A stretch of 45,061 nucleotides of DNA from Corallococcus praedator. GTDB lineage: Bacteria; Myxococcota; Myxococcia; Myxococcales; Myxococcaceae. The translations under genes were made by a program, and so were the position numbers. Where the stretch lies: positions 1-45,061 of the forward strand of contig NZ_RAWI01000027.1 in assembly GCF_003612125.1 (NCBI RefSeq), in the 5' to 3' direction. The notes beneath the pieces are model-generated. The model saw only the letters and a program-made list of their open reading frames with translations. It made no database searches and was not told where the DNA came from. This document shows, one piece after another, positions 43,889-45,061 of this stretch. How positions within the stretch are numbered: position 1 is the first letter of the stretch; each line of letters starts with the position of its first letter.

Positions 43889-44080
43889 GTGAAAGCCAGT
43901 GGCGACCGCCGCCGCGCTCGCAGCGGTCGGGCAGGCTCACAGTGCCCGTCCGCGGTGGTGCGCGTGAGCGTGCCGCCCGTGGGCCAGGGGCACACGTCGC
44001 GCGAAGGCCGGACGTATGACTCCACGAATGGCAACTACGAGAAGCACGGGGTGGTGCTCCAGCTCGAAGCCGTGTGGTGA
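43889..44080 (+). pseudogene. Probable 3' fragment of an unknown gene
   Basis: The GTG-started frame has 63 codons. The last 42 (AVVRVSVPPVGQGHTSREGR, then NYEKHGVVLQLEAVW) use strongly GC-rich third positions and read like a genuine protein end, while the first part is Arg-rich and non-coding in style. It looks like the tail of a lost gene rather than a complete one; I cannot name the family. The remaining 140 bases up to 44224 show no other gene. Confidence 0.35.
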
Positions 44081-44224
44081 GCCCCACCGCCTGTCCGCTG
44101 CGTGATGGAGGCCTCTCCCCGTGGGGCGGGGCCTTCAGGCGCGTCCCTGGCGACACCTGCTTGCGCGGGTGGAAGCCGCGTCCCCACCTTGCGCACGAAG
44201 AACTCACGACAGAGGAGGCTCACC

Positions 44225-44776
44225 GTGCCCATGTCCAGACTTTCGCTGGCCCTCGCCGCATCCGCGGCGTTGTGCTTCTCCGCAGGCTGTTCCAAGCAGG
44301 GGATGCACAAGTCCGAATCGAAGCAGGCGACGTCCTCGTCAAAGGACCCCAACTGCCCCATGTCGGTGCCGGGCGCCCAGGTCAGCACGCAGGAAACGTC
44401 GGACGGCGTGGCGCTCATCTTCACCACGTCGGATCCATCCCAGGTGACGGACCTCCAGATGCGAGGCCGGAAGATGATGGTCGCGCAAGCCCAGCACGCG
44501 CAGTCGGAGACGCCGATGGACATGGCGCAGGCGGAAGACCTGGGCGTCAGCTCGACGGAGGAGATGGACGGTGTGGATGACACCGGCACCGGTGGCGGTG
44601 GTTCCAAGGGCTCGGCCGGAGCCCCCACGGTTCCGTCGCGCGCGATGGTGCAGGACACCGCGAACGGCCTCACCGTCACCTACTCCGCCGACGACGGGAT
44701 GCAGAAGCGCGAGCTCATCGACCAGGTCAACGAGACGGCCCGTCAGATGAAGGGCGGCCACTGCCCCGGCATGTAG
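44225..44776 (+). CDS. Small hypothetical lipoprotein, Met/Gln-rich
   Basis: The 183-residue protein has a lipoprotein signal (hydrophobic 7-18, lipobox SAGC) followed by a Lys/Ser-rich linker. The mature part is rich in Met, Gln and Asp (MRGRKMMVAQAQHAQSETPM) with a Gly-rich spacer, then a Cys near the end (GGHCPGM). No known domain is recognised. The GTG at 44225 is preferred to the ATG at 44231 because AGGAGG lies 6 nt before it. Confidence 0.78.
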   Translation: MPMSRLSLALAASAALCFSAGCSKQGMHKSESKQATSSSKDPNCPMSVPGAQVSTQETSDGVALIFTTSDPSQVTDLQMRGRKMMVAQAQHAQSETPMDMAQAEDLGVSSTEEMDGVDDTGTGGGGSKGSAGAPTVPSRAMVQDTANGLTVTYSADDGMQKRELIDQVNETARQMKGGHCPGM

Positions 44777-44790
44777 CCACGCGCAGGTCG

Positions 44791-44818
44791 CCGGGACGGC
44801 GGGGAGCTGCCGTCCCGG
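44791..44818. terminator. 10-bp perfect hairpin between convergent genes
   Basis: CCGGGACGGC (44791-44800) pairs perfectly with GCCGTCCCGG (44809-44818) around an 8-nt loop. It lies between the stops of the Met-rich lipoprotein gene (44776) and the convergent methyltransferase gene (44828). No U-tract. Confidence 0.7.
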
Positions 44819-44827
44819 TGGGAAGCC

Positions 44828-45061
44828 CTACCGGACGAACACGACCGTGAGGTTGTTGCTCGGCATCTCCACCACGCGCTCCCGCGTGAGCCCGTGCCGC
44901 AGCGCCTCGGCGGTGACCGCGCCCAGTTCGCGCACGCCCCAGGCCGCGTCACGGGCCTTGAGCGAGGCGTCGAAGGCGAGGTTGCTCGGCGCGGTCTGCG
45001 TCCCCTCCACGAAGTAGGGCCCGTACAACACGAGCCGTCCCCCCGGACGCAGCACCCGCCC
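44828..45061 (-). CDS. DUF938-family methyltransferase (C-terminal part)
   Basis: The gene is cut by the window edge; the visible end reads LRPGGRLVLYGPY, then FDASLKARDAAWGVRE and EMPSNNLTVVFVR, the C-terminal half of the DUF938 SAM-dependent methyltransferase family (about 200 residues in full). The cofactor-binding motif I lies outside the window. A possible start codon at 45055 falls inside the conserved domain, so it is not the true start. The natural substrate of the family is not established. Confidence 0.85.
   Translation of the reverse strand, partial: GRVLRPGGRLVLYGPYFVEGTQTAPSNLAFDASLKARDAAWGVRELGAVTAEALRHGLTRERVVEMPSNNLTVVFVR

Noticed and set aside
1-45061. CRISPR arrays, transposases, tRNA and rRNA genes
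   Set aside because: No regularly spaced repeats, transposase motifs or RNA gene signatures were seen on either strand.

Overview
The window is about 45 kb of very GC-rich DNA. Coding regions carry strong G/C third positions, and several neighbouring genes overlap by 1-4 bp. The gene content points to a myxobacterium of the Myxococcaceae, probably near Corallococcus or Myxococcus: many lipoproteins, secreted glycosidases and proteases, an Imm11 gene of the MXAN_0049 type, Imm49, and a fused B12 mutase IcmF. The genus is an inference from gene content, not a measurement. I see no rRNA, tRNA, CRISPR array or insertion sequence.

Layout. 1-6661: the 3' part of an unusual zinc-knuckle SDR, a secreted GH26 mannanase-like enzyme on the minus strand, and isoleucyl-tRNA synthetase with a large insertion after its KMSKS loop. 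6930-8849: a GFA-fold protein and a divergent SDR/TetR pair sharing a clear operator. 8868-11044: an unknown small protein, then a minus-strand immunity island (Imm49, Imm11) behind the decayed remains of an AHH nuclease toxin, with visibly lower GC. 11096-14860: a second GH26-type enzyme, an AraC regulator, and a divergent NTF2-like/NmrA operon with spaced direct repeats between them. 14865-17584: the relic of an RND-pump adaptor and a large arylsulfatase. 17644-22183: an astacin-type lipoprotein protease with LGFP and six C-terminal repeats, an exported agmatine/peptidyl-arginine deiminase-like lipoprotein, and a small Cys-rich tandem-repeat lipoprotein.

22431-31026 is the metabolic core: mutA-mutB-meaB, translationally coupled, followed by icmF. 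MutB has the Tyr and Arg typical of methylmalonyl-CoA mutase. IcmF has Phe and Gln at the matching places, typical of isobutyryl-CoA mutases. The locus therefore links propionate/succinyl-CoA metabolism to branched-chain acyl-CoA rearrangement, which fits an organism rich in iso-fatty acids.

31081-45061: a lipoprotein with pre-peptidase-like repeats, a divergent SDR/AraC pair, a ferritin-like protein, CxxC and lipoprotein hypotheticals, an M16 peptidase lipoprotein, a double-PAS protein coupled to an 88-residue protein, a lipoprotein gene broken by a frameshift, a tiny lipoprotein ORF, a DUF1338 (HglS-type) enzyme, another small lipoprotein and a partial DUF938 methyltransferase. Several gene ends are marked by long, near-perfect hairpins without U-tracts. 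The most promising items for novelty are the decayed toxin with its surviving immunity pair, the IleRS insertion, the leaderless-looking starts of ileS and icmF, the PAS/small-protein pair and the Cys-rich repeat lipoprotein.
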